The notes: a model not told the origin generated them from the letters alone. Positions 51,293 to 61,448 are shown, numbered from the stretch's first letter. The stretch: 64,000 nucleotides of DNA from Pelagerythrobacter marinus (GCF_009827515.1 NZ_WTYO01000001.1:601501-665500); one strand, 5' to 3'. Made by a program: numbers and translations.

Positions 51293-52072
51293 TTATCGCG
51301 CGCCGCGCACGGCACCTGCCAGCGCGGCGGTGAGTTCGCGCAGCCGCCCGGGTGCGTCGTTGCCGTGTTCGGCGACGAGCTCCACCAGTGCAGATCCGAC
51401 GACGACGCCATCGGCGACCCGCGCGATCGCGCCGGCCTGCTCCGGCGTGCGCACGCCGAAGCCCACCGCGACGGGGATCTCGGTGGCGCCCTTGATGCGG
51501 GCGACATTGGCCTCGATCGATTCGATCGCCGCCTGCTGCATTCCGGTGATACCCGCGACCGCGACGTAGTAGAGGAAGCCCTCGCTCCCCTCGACCACGG
51601 CAGGCAGGCGCTTGTCGTCGGTGGTCGGGGTGGCGAGGCGGATCGGCGCGATGCCCGCATCGCGCAGCGCGGGGCCGAGCGCGTCATCCTCCTCGGGCGG
51701 GACATCGACGCAGATCACGCCGTCCACACCTGCGTCGCTGGCGGCGGTGGCGAACCACTCCGGCCCGCGCCGGACCATCGGGTTGGCATAGCCCATCAGC
51801 ACCAGCGGCACTTGCGCGTGGCGCTGGCGGAACTCGGTCGCGATGCGCAGGACATCGGCGGTCGTCGTCCCCTTGCCGAGCGAACGGATATTCGCCTGCT
51901 GGATCGCGGGACCGTCGGCCATCGGATCGGTAAACGGCATCCCCAGCTCGATCACGTCCGCGCCGCCTTCGACCAGCGCGTCGAGATTGGCCGCGGTGTC
52001 GCCATCGCCAGCGGTGATGAACGTGACGAGCGCGGGGTGAGGCTTGGCAAAGGCGTTGGAGAGGCGGGTCAT
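51293..52072 (-). CDS. trpA: Tryptophan synthase alpha chain
   Basis: A 259-residue enzyme subunit that cleaves indole-3-glycerol phosphate. IELGMPFTDPMADGPAIQ contains the catalytic Asp of the family, and the barrel ends in GFGVRTPEQAG. Its start overlaps the small membrane gene's stop by 4 nt. Confidence 0.95.
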   Translation of the reverse strand: MTRLSNAFAKPHPALVTFITAGDGDTAANLDALVEGGADVIELGMPFTDPMADGPAIQQANIRSLGKGTTTADVLRIATEFRQRHAQVPLVLMGYANPMVRRGPEWFATAASDAGVDGVICVDVPPEEDDALGPALRDAGIAPIRLATPTTDDKRLPAVVEGSEGFLYYVAVAGITGMQQAAIESIEANVARIKGATEIPVAVGFGVRTPEQAGAIARVADGVVVGSALVELVAEHGNDAPGRLRELTAALAGAVRGAR

Positions 52073-52377
52073 TCCGGGGATCGACGTCCGTTGCGGGTTA
52101 GAACTACAAGATCAACGATAAGAAGCGCTGCACCAACACCACAGAGGGCAATCAAGAACTCCCAACCACCTAGTGAACCCGTTCCGCCAAGGACTAGTTT
52201 TGATACTATCCAGCCACCGCCAGCACTTCCTACACCCGCGACAGTACGCCTGACTGAATGACTGAACGACGTTGGGGTCGTGTAACCATTAACGACATGA
52301 ACGACGTAAATGACCAAGAGAGCTAGGCCGATTATTACTGCAAACGGAATAAGAGCTTCTAGCCCAAATGTATCCAT
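52069..52377 (-). CDS. Small membrane protein inserted between trpB and trpA
   Basis: A 102-residue protein with two or three membrane helices (LIPFAVIIGLALLVIYVVHVV and FLIALCGVGAALLIVDLVVL) and a Gly-rich middle. It starts 2 nt after the trpB stop and ends inside the trpA start. Its DNA is visibly AT-richer than both neighbours (for example the 52,100-52,370 stretch). Function unknown; not part of the tryptophan pathway as known. Confidence 0.75.
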   Translation of the reverse strand: MDTFGLEALIPFAVIIGLALLVIYVVHVVNGYTTPTSFSHSVRRTVAGVGSAGGGWIVSKLVLGGTGSLGGWEFLIALCGVGAALLIVDLVVLTRNGRRSPE

Positions 52378-52379
52378 AG

Positions 52380-53618
52380 CTATATCTCCACTCCCAGCCG
52401 CTCCGCCACGGTGAAGATATCCTTGTCGCCGCGTCCGCACAGGTTCGCGAGTATCACGCTGTCCTTCGGCATGTCCTTCGCGCGCTTGGCCACCGCTGCG
52501 ATGGCGTGGCTCGGTTCGAGCGCGGGGATAATGCCCTCGGTGCGGCAAAGGAGCTGGAAGGCCTCGAGCGCCTCCTCGTCGGTGATCGCGGTATATTCGA
52601 CGCGCCCCGTGTCTTTCAGCCAGGCGTGCTCGGGGCCGATCCCGGGATAATCGAGCCCGGCGCTGATCGAGTGGCCTTCGGTGATCTGGCCGTCCTCGTC
52701 CTGCAGCAGATACGTCTTGTTGCCGTGGAGCACGCCGGGGAAACCGCCGAGCAGCGAGGCGGCGTGCTCGTCGCCGTCGAGACCATGGCCCGCCGCCTCG
52801 ACGCCGAGCATCTTCACGTCCGGATCGTCGAGGAAGGGATGGAACAGGCCCAGCGCGTTCGATCCGCCGCCGATCGCGGCCACCAGCAGGTCGGGCAGGC
52901 GGCCGATGCGGTCCTGCATCTGCGCCCGCGCTTCCTTGCCGATCACGCTCTGGAAATCGCGCACCAGCTCGGGATAGGGATGCGGTCCGGCGGCGGTGCC
53001 GATGATGTAGAACGTGTCGTGGACGTTGGCGACCCAGTCGCGCAGCCCCTCGTTCATCGCGTCCTTCAGCGTCCCGCGACCGCTGGTCACCGGCACGACT
53101 TCGGCACCGAGCAGCTTCATGCGGAAGACATTGGGAGACTGCCGCTGCACGTCTTCCGCGCCCATGTAGATCACGCACGGCAGGCCGAAGCGCGCGCAGA
53201 CCGTGGCCGTGGCCACGCCGTGCTGGCCCGCGCCGGTTTCCGCGATGATGCGCGTCTTGCCCATGCGGATCGCGAGAAGGATCTGCCCGATGCAATTGTT
53301 GATCTTGTGCGCGCCGGTGTGATTGAGCTCGTCGCGCTTGAACCACACTTGCGCGCCGCCCAGCGCCTCGCTCAGCCGTTCGGCGTGATAGAGCGGGGAC
53401 GGGCGGCCGACGTAATGTTCGAGCAGGTCGTCGAACTCGCGCTGGAAGGCCGGATCGGCCTGGGCCTTGCGATATTCGCGCTCCAGCTCGAGCACGAGCG
53501 GCATCAGCGTCTCGGCGACATAGCGGCCGCCGTAGTCGCCGAAGTGCCCCCGCGAATCGGGCATCTGGCGATAGCTGTTCGCGGGTGGCGACGCGGGATC
53601 GGATTTGCCGTGGTTCAT
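52380..53618 (-). CDS. trpB: Tryptophan synthase beta chain
   Basis: A 412-residue pyridoxal-phosphate enzyme joining indole and serine. [15 protein letters not shown] holds the cofactor Lys, and [13 protein letters not shown] binds the phosphate. It heads the trpB-trpA-accD-folC run. Confidence 0.95.
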   Translation of the reverse strand: MNHGKSDPASPPANSYRQMPDSRGHFGDYGGRYVAETLMPLVLELEREYRKAQADPAFQREFDDLLEHYVGRPSPLYHAERLSEALGGAQVWFKRDELNHTGAHKINNCIGQILLAIRMGKTRIIAETGAGQHGVATATVCARFGLPCVIYMGAEDVQRQSPNVFRMKLLGAEVVPVTSGRGTLKDAMNEGLRDWVANVHDTFYIIGTAAGPHPYPELVRDFQSVIGKEARAQMQDRIGRLPDLLVAAIGGGSNALGLFHPFLDDPDVKMLGVEAAGHGLDGDEHAASLLGGFPGVLHGNKTYLLQDEDGQITEGHSISAGLDYPGIGPEHAWLKDTGRVEYTAITDEEALEAFQLLCRTEGIIPALEPSHAIAAVAKRAKDMPKDSVILANLCGRGDKDIFTVAERLGVEI

Positions 53619-53813
53619 CGTGCCCGCCGCTTGTCACAGGCCCGCGATGCTGTCCACCCGAAGTCGCTCGTCGATCCGGATCGCCGCTTCTGGTGACGCT
53701 GCTCGACCGGCCGGGGCCGTTCGTCGACGGTACATCCGCGATACAGGATTCCGGCGCCAATCCGCCGCCTCCCGCCGGGAATGGCCCGGCGGCGATTGTG
53801 AGGAAAGAAAGAA

Positions 53814-54263
53814 ATGCGCAAGTTCGCAATCGTTCTCGGCGCGGCCGCTGCCGCGCTGGCCGTCCCGGCACAGGCCAACGAGGCGCGGGTCGAGGCCCGC
53901 GGCGGCATCGCCTGGGCCGAAGGGGTCGAGGAAGCGGTCGCCGGCATTGCTGCCGGCTACGACTTCGATCTCGGCGATACCGCCTTCCTCGGCATCGAGG
54001 GTTCGGCGGACAAGGTCCTGGTCGACGGGGCCAAGGTGGTCTGGGGCGCCAGCGCGCGCGTCGGCACCCGCCTGGGCGCCAATGGCAAGCTCTATGCCGC
54101 CGGCGGCTACACGTTCGGCGAGGGCGAAGACGTTCCGCACCTCGGCGCCGGCTACCAGCACGCGGTGGGGACCAATCTCTACCTCAAGGCCGAATATCGC
54201 CACTTCTTCAGCGATTTCGTCGATGTGAACACCGCGGTCGTGGGGCTGGGTTACAGCTTCTGA
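53814..54263 (+). CDS. Outer-membrane beta-barrel protein (149 residues)
   Basis: Signal peptide (FAIVLGAAAAALAVPAQA) and a series of alternating amphipathic strands ending in a C-terminal aromatic (VVGLGYSF), the signature of small outer-membrane barrels. YLKAEYRHFFSDF and the Gly/Tyr pattern resemble opacity-type porins, as in the larger protein at 57,653. Role unknown. Confidence 0.75.
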   Translation: MRKFAIVLGAAAAALAVPAQANEARVEARGGIAWAEGVEEAVAGIAAGYDFDLGDTAFLGIEGSADKVLVDGAKVVWGASARVGTRLGANGKLYAAGGYTFGEGEDVPHLGAGYQHAVGTNLYLKAEYRHFFSDFVDVNTAVVGLGYSF

Positions 54264-54284
54264 TATCGCCGCGTCCGGCACGAG

Positions 54285-54317
54285 AGGGGCGATCCGCGCG
54301 CGGCTCGCCCCTTTCTT
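54285..54317 (+). terminator. Terminator after the barrel gene
   Basis: AGGGGCGA pairs with TCGCCCCT followed by TTCTT. Confidence 0.75.
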
Positions 54318-54342
54318 GCGCGCGGGAGCGGCCGCGGAGGCG

Positions 54343-54984
54343 CTAGGCCGCCCGCGCGGCGGCGCAGAAGGCACGGACCAGGTCCGGGTCCTTCGCACCC
54401 GGCGCACTTTCCACGCCGGAGGAAGTATCGACCAGCCGCGCGCCCGTGGCCGCGATCGCCGCGCCCACGTTGCCCGGCGCCAGCCCGCCCGCCAGGCCCC
54501 AGGGCAGGGTGCCTCGATAGGCCGCGAGCAGCGACCAGTCGAATTTCAGCCCCATCCCGCCGGGCAGCGCGCCGCGCGGCGTGCGGGCATCGAACAGGAC
54601 CAGGTCGGCCGCCCCGCCATAGGCATCGGCCCGCGCGACATCGCCGGCGGCGGCGACCGCAACGGCTTTCCACACCGGCAGGCCGAAGCGCGCGCGGATA
54701 TCCGCCGCGCGCGCGGGGCTTTCGCTGCCGTGAAGCTGGATGACGTCGAGCGAGCCCGCGGCCACGCTTTCGGCCAGGAGGGCATCGTCGGGATCCACGA
54801 ACAGGCCGACCTTGCCGATACGCGTGCCGGCATGGGCCGCCAGCTCGTGCGCGGCCGCCGTGCCGAGCGTGCGGGGCGAAGGCGGGTAGAACACGAACCC
54901 GCAATAGTCGGCCCGCGCCTCGATCGCGGCGTCCAGCGCCGCGCGGGTGGTCAGCCCGCAAATCTTGATCTGCACCGCGGGCAT
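54343..54984 (-). CDS. trpF: Phosphoribosylanthranilate isomerase
   Basis: A 213-residue TIM-barrel enzyme of tryptophan synthesis. QIKICGLTTRAALDAA holds the catalytic Cys, FVFYPPSPRTL a conserved loop, and LAGGLAPGNVG the phosphate site. Lies downstream of pyrF and close to trpB/trpA, in the usual trpF-trpB-trpA neighbourhood, though a barrel gene on the other strand separates them. Confidence 0.93.
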   Translation of the reverse strand: MPAVQIKICGLTTRAALDAAIEARADYCGFVFYPPSPRTLGTAAAHELAAHAGTRIGKVGLFVDPDDALLAESVAAGSLDVIQLHGSESPARAADIRARFGLPVWKAVAVAAAGDVARADAYGGAADLVLFDARTPRGALPGGMGLKFDWSLLAAYRGTLPWGLAGGLAPGNVGAAIAATGARLVDTSSGVESAPGAKDPDLVRAFCAAARAA

Positions 54985-54990
54985 TGCAGG

Positions 54991-55665
54991 CTAGAGCGTG
55001 GCCTCGATCGCGCGCGCGGCGGCGGCGGGATCGTCGGCGCGGCTGATCGGGCGCCCGACCACGAGCACGCTGGCCCCGTCGTCGCGGGCCTGGCGCGGGG
55101 TGACGACCCGTTTCTGGTCGCCGACGCCGTGGCCTGCCATGCGCAGGCCGGGGACGACGAAGAACCCGTCCTTCCACTGGCGGTGGACCGCGCCGACTTC
55201 CTGGCCCGAGCAGACGATACCGTCGAGCCCCGCGGTCTGCGCCAGTTCGGCCAGCCGCAGGACCTGGTCGTGCGCCTTGCCGGCGACGCCCGTCTGCTGC
55301 AGGTCCCGTTCGTCCATGCTGGTCAGCATCGTCACGGCCACGACCCGGGTGCCGTTGGCCGCGGCGGCCTTGGCATCTTCCATCATGGCCCGCCCGCCGC
55401 TGGCATGGACGGTGACGATGGCCGGTTCCAGCACGTGGATCGCCTGCATCGCCCCGGCGACCGTGTTGGGGATGTCGTGCAGCTTCAGGTCGAGGAAGAT
55501 CGGCAGCCCGAGGTGCGCGATCTCGTGAACGCCGTGGTGCCCGTGGGCACAGAAGAACTCCAGCCCCAGCTTGACCCCGCCGATATGGGCGCGCGCCTTC
55601 TGCGCGAGGGCCTTCGCCGCGTCGAGCTGCGGCAGGTCGAGGGCGAGATAGACCGGGTTGCTCAT
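54991..55665 (-). CDS. pyrF: Orotidine 5'-phosphate decarboxylase
   Basis: A 224-residue enzyme forming UMP. LALDLPQLDAA and the catalytic LDLKLHDIPNTV (Asp-Lys-Asp) are present. Its start overlaps the LapA-like stop by 4 nt. Confidence 0.95.
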   Translation of the reverse strand: MSNPVYLALDLPQLDAAKALAQKARAHIGGVKLGLEFFCAHGHHGVHEIAHLGLPIFLDLKLHDIPNTVAGAMQAIHVLEPAIVTVHASGGRAMMEDAKAAAANGTRVVAVTMLTSMDERDLQQTGVAGKAHDQVLRLAELAQTAGLDGIVCSGQEVGAVHRQWKDGFFVVPGLRMAGHGVGDQKRVVTPRQARDDGASVLVVGRPISRADDPAAAARAIEATL

Positions 55666-56030
55666 AGCGGTGGCTTGCCCGGATCCCCCCTGTCGGCGGC
55701 CGGCACGTCGCCGCCTGCAGCCGTGGCCGCCGGCATGTCGCGGCTCTCGCGCGCGGCGGGCGGCGGCGCGGCGGCGGCGTTCGCCACGGCCGTGCGATGG
55801 GCGGTCTCGAGCGAGCTGATCCGGCGGTTCAGGCGCCATTTCGAGCCCTGGTGAAGCAGCCACATGGGCAGGAGGCCGAGGAGGAACGAGACGATCACGA
55901 GGGCAGGGATCTTGGTTTCGAGGACCATCCCCTGCCAGATCTTGACCTCTACCGGCGTCCAGTTGAACGCCGAGAACACCAGCAGCGCGGCCAGCAGCAG
56001 CACCCAGACGACGGTTCTTACGATTTGCAT
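55662..56030 (-). CDS. LapA-domain membrane protein
   Basis: A 122-residue protein with two membrane helices (VVWVLLLAALLVFSAFNWTPVEV, then LVIVSFLLGLLPMWLL) and an Ala/Pro-rich cytoplasmic tail. This is the lipopolysaccharide assembly protein A domain (DUF1049) family. Co-transcribed with pyrF and trpF. Confidence 0.8.
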   Translation of the reverse strand: MQIVRTVVWVLLLAALLVFSAFNWTPVEVKIWQGMVLETKIPALVIVSFLLGLLPMWLLHQGSKWRLNRRISSLETAHRTAVANAAAAPPPAARESRDMPAATAAGGDVPAADRGDPGKPPL

Positions 56031-56111
56031 GGTCGAATTCGCTCCCCTTGCAGGCCCTGCAACACTAGTCGCGATGCGGGGGCAAGGGAAGTCCTGGCAC
56101 CGGCGCGAGCA

Positions 56112-57389
56112 TCACGGCGCGGCCGCCGGGGAGGGCGCGGCCTCGGCCGCCTCGCGCCCGGCCGCGGCCTGCGCCTCGCGGTCGCGCTGGGCCCGGCTCA
56201 TCTTCTGCGCGGTCGTCTTCAGCTGGCCGCAGGCCGCGTCGATGTCGCGCCCGCGCGGGGTGCGGACCGGGGCGGAAATCCCCGCTTCGAACACGATGTC
56301 GGAGAAACGGCGAATCCGTTCCGGGCTGGAACATTCGTAGGGCGCGCCGGGCCAGGGGTTGAACGGGATCAGGTTCACCTTGGCCGGCAGGTCGAACTTG
56401 CGGAGCAGGCGGACCAGCTCGCGCGCGTCCTCGTCGCTGTCGTTCTTGTCCTTCAGCATCACGTATTCGAAGGTGATCCGGCGGACATTGGACGCCCCCG
56501 GATAGGCCGCGCAGGCGGCCAGCAGTTCCTCGATCCCGTACTTGCGGTTGAGCGGCACGATCTCGTCGCGCACGTCCTTCGTCACGGCGTGGAGCGAAAC
56601 GGCCAGGTTGACCCCGATCTCCTCCCCGCACCGCGCCATCATCGGCACGACGCCGCTGGTGGACAGGGTGATGCGGCGTTTCGACAGCGCCAGCCCGTCG
56701 CCGTCCATCACCAGGCGCAACGCATCGCGGACATTGTCGAAGTTATAGAGCGGTTCGCCCATGCCCATCATCACGATATTGGTCAGCAGGCGCCCGTCGG
56801 CGGTATATTCGGCCTCGTCCTCGACTTCGGCGACGTCCATCCGGCCCCGCGGCCATTCGCCCAGCGCGTCGCGGGCGAGCATGACCTGGCCGACGATTTC
56901 CCCGGGGGTGAGGTTGCGCACCAGGCGCATCGTGCCGGTGTGGCAGAACCGGCAGTTCAGGGTGCAGCCGACCTGGCTGGACACGCACAGCGTCCCGCGG
57001 TCCGCATCGGGGATGAAGACCATTTCGAACTCGTGCCCGTCGGCGGTGCTGAGCAGCCACTTGCGCGTGCCGTCGCTGGAATGCTGCGCCTCGACCACGT
57101 CGGGCCGCCCGATCACGAAGCGTTCGGCCAGCCACGGGCGCATTGCCTTGGCGATGTCGGTCATCGCCTCGAAAGAGGTCGCGCCGCGGTGATAGAGCCA
57201 GTGATAGACCTGCTTCGCGCGCAGTTTCGCCTGGCGCGGGTCCAGCCCGGCCTCTGCGAACAGTTCGGCGATGCGCGGGCGCGGCAATCCGATCAGGTCC
57301 ACGCGCCCGTCGGCACGCGGGGTTATGTCGCGCGCGACGGGAACGGGGTCAACCTGCCCCGGAATGCTCATCAATGTGGTGTCGGCCAT
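56112..57389 (-). CDS. rlmN: Dual-specificity RNA methyltransferase RlmN
   Basis: A 425-residue radical-SAM enzyme methylating A2503 of 23S rRNA and A37 of tRNAs. [12 protein letters not shown] is the CxxxCxxC iron-sulfur motif. A second conserved Cys is near [11 protein letters not shown]. The C-terminal Ala/Glu-rich tail is an extension. MADTTLM at 57389 or MSIPGQ at 57371 are possible starts. Confidence 0.93.
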   Translation of the reverse strand: MADTTLMSIPGQVDPVPVARDITPRADGRVDLIGLPRPRIAELFAEAGLDPRQAKLRAKQVYHWLYHRGATSFEAMTDIAKAMRPWLAERFVIGRPDVVEAQHSSDGTRKWLLSTADGHEFEMVFIPDADRGTLCVSSQVGCTLNCRFCHTGTMRLVRNLTPGEIVGQVMLARDALGEWPRGRMDVAEVEDEAEYTADGRLLTNIVMMGMGEPLYNFDNVRDALRLVMDGDGLALSKRRITLSTSGVVPMMARCGEEIGVNLAVSLHAVTKDVRDEIVPLNRKYGIEELLAACAAYPGASNVRRITFEYVMLKDKNDSDEDARELVRLLRKFDLPAKVNLIPFNPWPGAPYECSSPERIRRFSDIVFEAGISAPVRTPRGRDIDAACGQLKTTAQKMSRAQRDREAQAAAGREAAEAAPSPAAAP

Positions 57390-57652
57390 GGCGCCTGCGC
57401 ATATAGGGGCCGCGATCGCACATGGCAAAGGCAACGCGCCCCGGCGTGCGCCGGCCGCCCGGGACGGGTGCTGCCCGCGATCCGGTTCCCACCCGCTCGT
57501 CGCCCGAAACGCTCGGCCCGTCGCGATACATGTGACTGAAAAACAACACGAACATCGTTGTGTCAGGTTCATGAAACCAGGCCGAACCGCGCGCCGTTGG
57601 GGTGGTCCAGGCGGGCGGATGACGCCCATGCCGGACAACAATGGAGTACGTA

Positions 57653-58324
57653 ATGAAAAAGGCATTCGCACTTATCGCAACCGGATCGCTCGTCGCGCTC
57701 GCGGCCCCCGCGACGGCGCAATCGACCGCGGATTCGCCGTTCCACGGCCCGCGCATCGGCGTGATCGGCGGCTACGACCAGACCCGGGCCGGCAGCGAGG
57801 TCGATGACGACACCGACGACAACAACAACGACCAGTCGATCGAAGGCTTCGGCTACGGGATCGAGGCCGGTTACGACCTCGACACCGGCGGCGCGGTCGT
57901 CGGCATCGAGGGCGAGTTCATGGGCTCGACCGCCGATACCGATTTCGAGGACGGCGACTTCGAAGGCTTCGGCCTCGGCAGCGTGGACACCAATCGCGAC
58001 CTCTACATCGGCCTGCGCGCCGGCGTGAAGGCGACGCCGAACACGCTGGTCTATGCCAAGGGCGGTTATACCAATGCCAAGTTCGACATCCTCTCGAACG
58101 ACGGCACGACCGAATTCGCGAACGATATCGACACCGACGGCTACCGCGTGGGCGCGGGCGTCGAGTACGCGATGGATTCGGGCATGTATATCAAGGGCGA
58201 GTATCGTTACTCGAACTACTCGGAAGCCGAGATCGACATGGAAGGCACGCTGCCCGACAGCGAGCGTTTCGACGTTGACCTCGACCGGCACCAGGTCATG
58301 GCCGCGGTCGGCTGGCGCTTCTGA
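57653..58324 (+). CDS. Outer-membrane beta-barrel protein (opacity-like, 223 residues)
   Basis: Signal peptide ([17 protein letters not shown]), a Gly-rich strand pattern, an acidic loop ([13 protein letters not shown]) and a terminal aromatic (VMAAVGWRF). It resembles opacity/OmpA-like barrels and the smaller protein at 53,814. ATG at 57653 is chosen because of the signal peptide. Confidence 0.8.
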   Translation: MKKAFALIATGSLVALAAPATAQSTADSPFHGPRIGVIGGYDQTRAGSEVDDDTDDNNNDQSIEGFGYGIEAGYDLDTGGAVVGIEGEFMGSTADTDFEDGDFEGFGLGSVDTNRDLYIGLRAGVKATPNTLVYAKGGYTNAKFDILSNDGTTEFANDIDTDGYRVGAGVEYAMDSGMYIKGEYRYSNYSEAEIDMEGTLPDSERFDVDLDRHQVMAAVGWRF

Positions 58325-58351
58325 TCGCGCCGGACGGTGGATTGAAACGGG

Positions 58352-58379
58352 AAGGGCGGGGCTGCGGCTCCGCCCTTTT
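58352..58379 (+). terminator. Terminator after the opacity-like gene
   Basis: AAGGGCGGGGC and GCTCCGCCCTTTT form a stem with one G-U pair followed by TTTTC. Confidence 0.75.
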
Positions 58380-58390
58380 CGCGTGCGCGG

Positions 58391-58891
58391 TCAGCGTCTG
58401 GCGCAACCCACGCTCGCCGCGTCCATCGCGGTGGCCGCGCCGGTCAGGTCGTAGCGGTCGGTGAAGCGCCGGTTCCTGGCGTCGGTGGCCGAAATGGACA
58501 TCTGCCCCGCGGCCCGCATGGCGGCGACGATCGCGGCGTCCATCCCCTTGTCCAGCGCCCAGGCATCGCCGCCGCCGCCCGTCAGGGCAAAGCGCCGGTC
58601 GCCCACGACGAGGCTGATCCTCGGTTCCGCGGCGAGCTTTCGCGACAGGCGGAAGTGGACCTGGCCGCGAACCTGCCGCCGCGGCCAGGTGCCGACGCTG
58701 GCGAATGCGCGGTAATCGGCGGGCCGGGAACTGGGCAGCGGGCGCGCGATGGCGTAACAGCGCGGCACGCCCGGGTCGCGGAACGCCGCCCAGCTGGCGA
58801 ACATGCCCAGGCTGTCGCGCGCCGCGGCCGGCCCCGCCAGCGACAGGGCGGCGAGCGCCGGGCCGAAAAGAGCGATCGGCCACCTCGTCAT
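58391..58891 (-). CDS. Exported protein, IalB-like
   Basis: A 166-residue protein with a signal peptide (PIALFGPALAALSLAGPAAA). The mature part (FASWAAFRDPGVPRCYAIA ... VVGDRRFALTGGGGDAWALD ... MDAAIVAAMRAAGQMSI) is organised like the invasion-associated locus B family. Two Cys could form a disulfide. The ATG at 58891 is the last of four near-identical start regions (see repeat). Confidence 0.6.
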   Translation of the reverse strand: MTRWPIALFGPALAALSLAGPAAARDSLGMFASWAAFRDPGVPRCYAIARPLPSSRPADYRAFASVGTWPRRQVRGQVHFRLSRKLAAEPRISLVVGDRRFALTGGGGDAWALDKGMDAAIVAAMRAAGQMSISATDARNRRFTDRYDLTGAATAMDAASVGCARR

Positions 58892-58943
58892 TAGGCGCCA
58901 CCTGATCATAATAGCCACCTCATCATAGGCGCCACCTAGTCAT
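58879..58943 (-). repeat. Four imperfect tandem copies of a start region
   Basis: On the minus strand ATGA(N)(N)AGGTGGC occurs at 58,943, 58,926, 58,909 and 58,891 (17, 17 and 18 bp apart). The most upstream copy contains the stop of greB (ATGACTAG) and the most downstream is the ATG of the exported protein gene. Confidence 0.85.
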
Positions 58944-59421
58944 AACTGATCGCGACCACTTCCCATTCCTTTTCCCCGCCGGGCAAGCGCACGGTCCGCA
59001 GGTCGCCCACCGCGGCGCCGCGCAGCGCGCGGGCCATGGGGCTGGACCAGCCGATGCGGCCGCTGCCGGCATCCTGCTCGTCGTCGCCCACCAGGATCAC
59101 GGTCCTGCGCCGGTCGTCCTCGTCGGCCAGCTCGATCCGCGCACCGAAGAACGCGCGCGAGCGGTCGGGCTGCTCGCGCGGGTCGATCACCCGGGCGGCC
59201 TTCATCCGGCGGGCCAGGTGCGCCAGCTCGCGGTCGATCTCGCGCATGCGCTTGCGGCCATAGAGATAGTCGCCGTTCTCGCTCCGGTCGCCATTGCCCG
59301 CGGCCCAGGAAACGATCTCGACGATCTCCGGCCGCTCGACCCCCAACAACTGGTCGTAGCGCGCCTTCATCGCGGCGTAGCCGGCGGGCGTGATCGGGTT
59401 GGTCTTGGCAGGGGCTGGCAT
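58936..59421 (-). CDS. greB: Transcription elongation factor GreB
   Basis: A 161-residue Gre factor that stimulates cleavage of backtracked RNA in RNA polymerase. It shows the N-terminal coiled coil with SWAAGNGDRSENGDYLYGRKRMREID and the C-terminal FKBP-like domain (IGWSSPMARALRGAAVGD). The GreB-specific RKRMREIDREL stretch separates it from GreA. It ends inside the tandem repeat. Confidence 0.9.
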   Translation of the reverse strand: MPAPAKTNPITPAGYAAMKARYDQLLGVERPEIVEIVSWAAGNGDRSENGDYLYGRKRMREIDRELAHLARRMKAARVIDPREQPDRSRAFFGARIELADEDDRRRTVILVGDDEQDAGSGRIGWSSPMARALRGAAVGDLRTVRLPGGEKEWEVVAISYD

Positions 59422-59474
59422 CGAAGGCTTCTGGCGCGGATCGCGGACGAGGGAAAAGGCGGGGCGCCCGGCGA

Positions 59475-61448
59475 TCAGCCGGGCGTCGCCTTGCCGAGGA
59501 ACCGGCTGACGCCCTTGGGGCCGCCGTAGCGGACCCGGTCGGGGTGCATGGCCTCGTAGACCACGGCGTTCTCGATCACCCGCTGGACGTAGTTCTTCGT
59601 TTCGAAGATCGGGATTTCCTCGATCCAGCGCAGCCAGTCCACCGACCCGTTGCGCGGATCGCCGTTGGCCCGCAGCCACTTGTTCACGTTGCCCGGCCCG
59701 GCGTTGTAGGCCGCGATGGCGAGTGGGTAGCTGCCGCCGTAATAATCCATCATGCGCGCGAAATAGGCATCGCCCAGGCGGATGTTGTATTCCGGGTCGG
59801 CGATGAGGTTGCCGTAATTGTAGCTCATCGACAGCATCCCGGCCTGTTCGCGCGCGGTCCCGGGCATCAGCTGCATCAGCCCGCGGGCGCCGGCGTGGCT
59901 GACCCGGTCCTGGTCGAACTCGCTTTCCTGCCGGGCGATGGCATGGACGATGGTGAAGTCGGTGCCGGCCGGTTGGTCCACGACGGGAAAGCCGACCCGT
60001 TCGAAGCCCGCGATCCCTTTTTCCGGCGCGGCGCGGCCGATCACCACGGCCAGTTCGGGCAGGCGCAGTTCCTGCGCCAGTTCGGCCACCAGCTGCATTT
60101 CGGCCGCGTCCTGGGCCCAGTCGGCCAGCTGGGTGAAGAAATACCGTTCCGTCCGCCAGTCGGTCCGGCCCCGCGCAAGCTCGCGAACGGCAAGCGCGAG
60201 CGGGTTGTTGCGGAAGGCCGCGCGCTGTTCCGCCGTCGGCCGCGCGGCCGGCGCCGTGCCGAAGGGCGGCAGCGGCCGGCCGAGCCGTTCGCGCGCCAGC
60301 AGGCCGTAGAAATACTCCGGATACTCGGCCGCCATTTCCCAGTAACGCCGCGCCTCGCCAGCGTCGCCGGCCCGGTGCGAGGCCAGCCCCGCCCAGTAGA
60401 AGCCCTTGGAGCGGGTCTGGGGCGTGCGCGCCGCGGCGCCATAGCGGTAGAACAGCGGCGCCGCGCTCTCGCCGTCGCCCAGGGTCCACAGGGCCTTCGT
60501 CCCGCCTAGCCACATGAGCGAGGTGTAGTCGTCGCGCAGGCGATAGCTCATGCCCGAGATATCGGCACCGGGCGCGAACAGGTCGTCCACCTTGGCCGCG
60601 ATCTGCGCCGCCGGGCGCGCCCCGGCCCCGCGCGCGATCCGCAGCGCCTCGGTGACGTAATCCTGCGCGTCGAACGGCAGCCCGGCGAAGCGCGGGCGGC
60701 TGGCGAGCAGGTCGATCGCCTGCGGCAGGCGGCCGGTGGAGCGATAGTGACGGGCGAGGTTGTAGACGTAACCAGGATCGCTGCGCGCCCCTGCGGGCAC
60801 CGGCAGGCCAGCGGCGGCCGGGTCCGTGCCCTGGAGGATCGAGAGCCGCGCCATCGCCAGGTCGCGATAGGCGGGGGAAACGTTGGGCATGTGCCGCGCG
60901 GCGGCGTCGGCCTTGCCCTGCCAGAGCAGCGCGGCCATCCGGGCGTCGTGGTCTTCCGGGCTCAGGCGCGATCCGAACAGGCCGAGCATGTAGGCTTCTG
61001 CCGGCGTGCTCATGTCGCCGCCGCGCCAGGCCTCGCGCGCGACATCGAACGCCTCGGGCCGTTGCAGGCCGGCGAGGGCGAGCGCGTAGCGCGCGCGGGC
61101 CGGGTTGCTGCGCGGAGGATTGCGGTCGAAATAGGCGACCAGCGCCTCCGAGCTCGGGGCGCCGCGTTCCAGCGCCTCTTCCGCGTGGCCGCGGATCACG
61201 TCCATGCGCGGAAACTCGGGGAAGGCGAGGGCGAACCCGGCGTAGGAATCGAAATCCATCCGGTCGTTCGCGGTAAGGAATTTCCAGCGATCGATCGCCT
61301 GCCCGACCTGCGAGGGAACGGCGGCGACCATCTGCTGGCGCGCGCTTTCGACCCGGTCCGGCTGTGCGACCAGCGGGGCCGATGTCGACAGCACGGTGCT
61401 CGCGAGAAAAGCCAGCCCGTACAAGGAAATACGTGTCATGCTGGACAT
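59475..61448 (-). CDS. Lytic murein transglycosylase (Slt-type)
   Basis: A 657-residue exported enzyme with a signal peptide (YGLAFLASTVLSTSAPLVA) and a helical superhelix of repeats. It ends in an SLT domain: IARQESEFDQDRVSHAGARGLMQLMPGTA holds the catalytic Glu, followed by NYGNLIADPEYNI and YNAGPGNVNKW. It cleaves glycan strands non-hydrolytically. Divergent from dapA. Confidence 0.92.
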   Translation of the reverse strand: MSSMTRISLYGLAFLASTVLSTSAPLVAQPDRVESARQQMVAAVPSQVGQAIDRWKFLTANDRMDFDSYAGFALAFPEFPRMDVIRGHAEEALERGAPSSEALVAYFDRNPPRSNPARARYALALAGLQRPEAFDVAREAWRGGDMSTPAEAYMLGLFGSRLSPEDHDARMAALLWQGKADAAARHMPNVSPAYRDLAMARLSILQGTDPAAAGLPVPAGARSDPGYVYNLARHYRSTGRLPQAIDLLASRPRFAGLPFDAQDYVTEALRIARGAGARPAAQIAAKVDDLFAPGADISGMSYRLRDDYTSLMWLGGTKALWTLGDGESAAPLFYRYGAAARTPQTRSKGFYWAGLASHRAGDAGEARRYWEMAAEYPEYFYGLLARERLGRPLPPFGTAPAARPTAEQRAAFRNNPLALAVRELARGRTDWRTERYFFTQLADWAQDAAEMQLVAELAQELRLPELAVVIGRAAPEKGIAGFERVGFPVVDQPAGTDFTIVHAIARQESEFDQDRVSHAGARGLMQLMPGTAREQAGMLSMSYNYGNLIADPEYNIRLGDAYFARMMDYYGGSYPLAIAAYNAGPGNVNKWLRANGDPRNGSVDWLRWIEEIPIFETKNYVQRVIENAVVYEAMHPDRVRYGGPKGVSRFLGKATPG

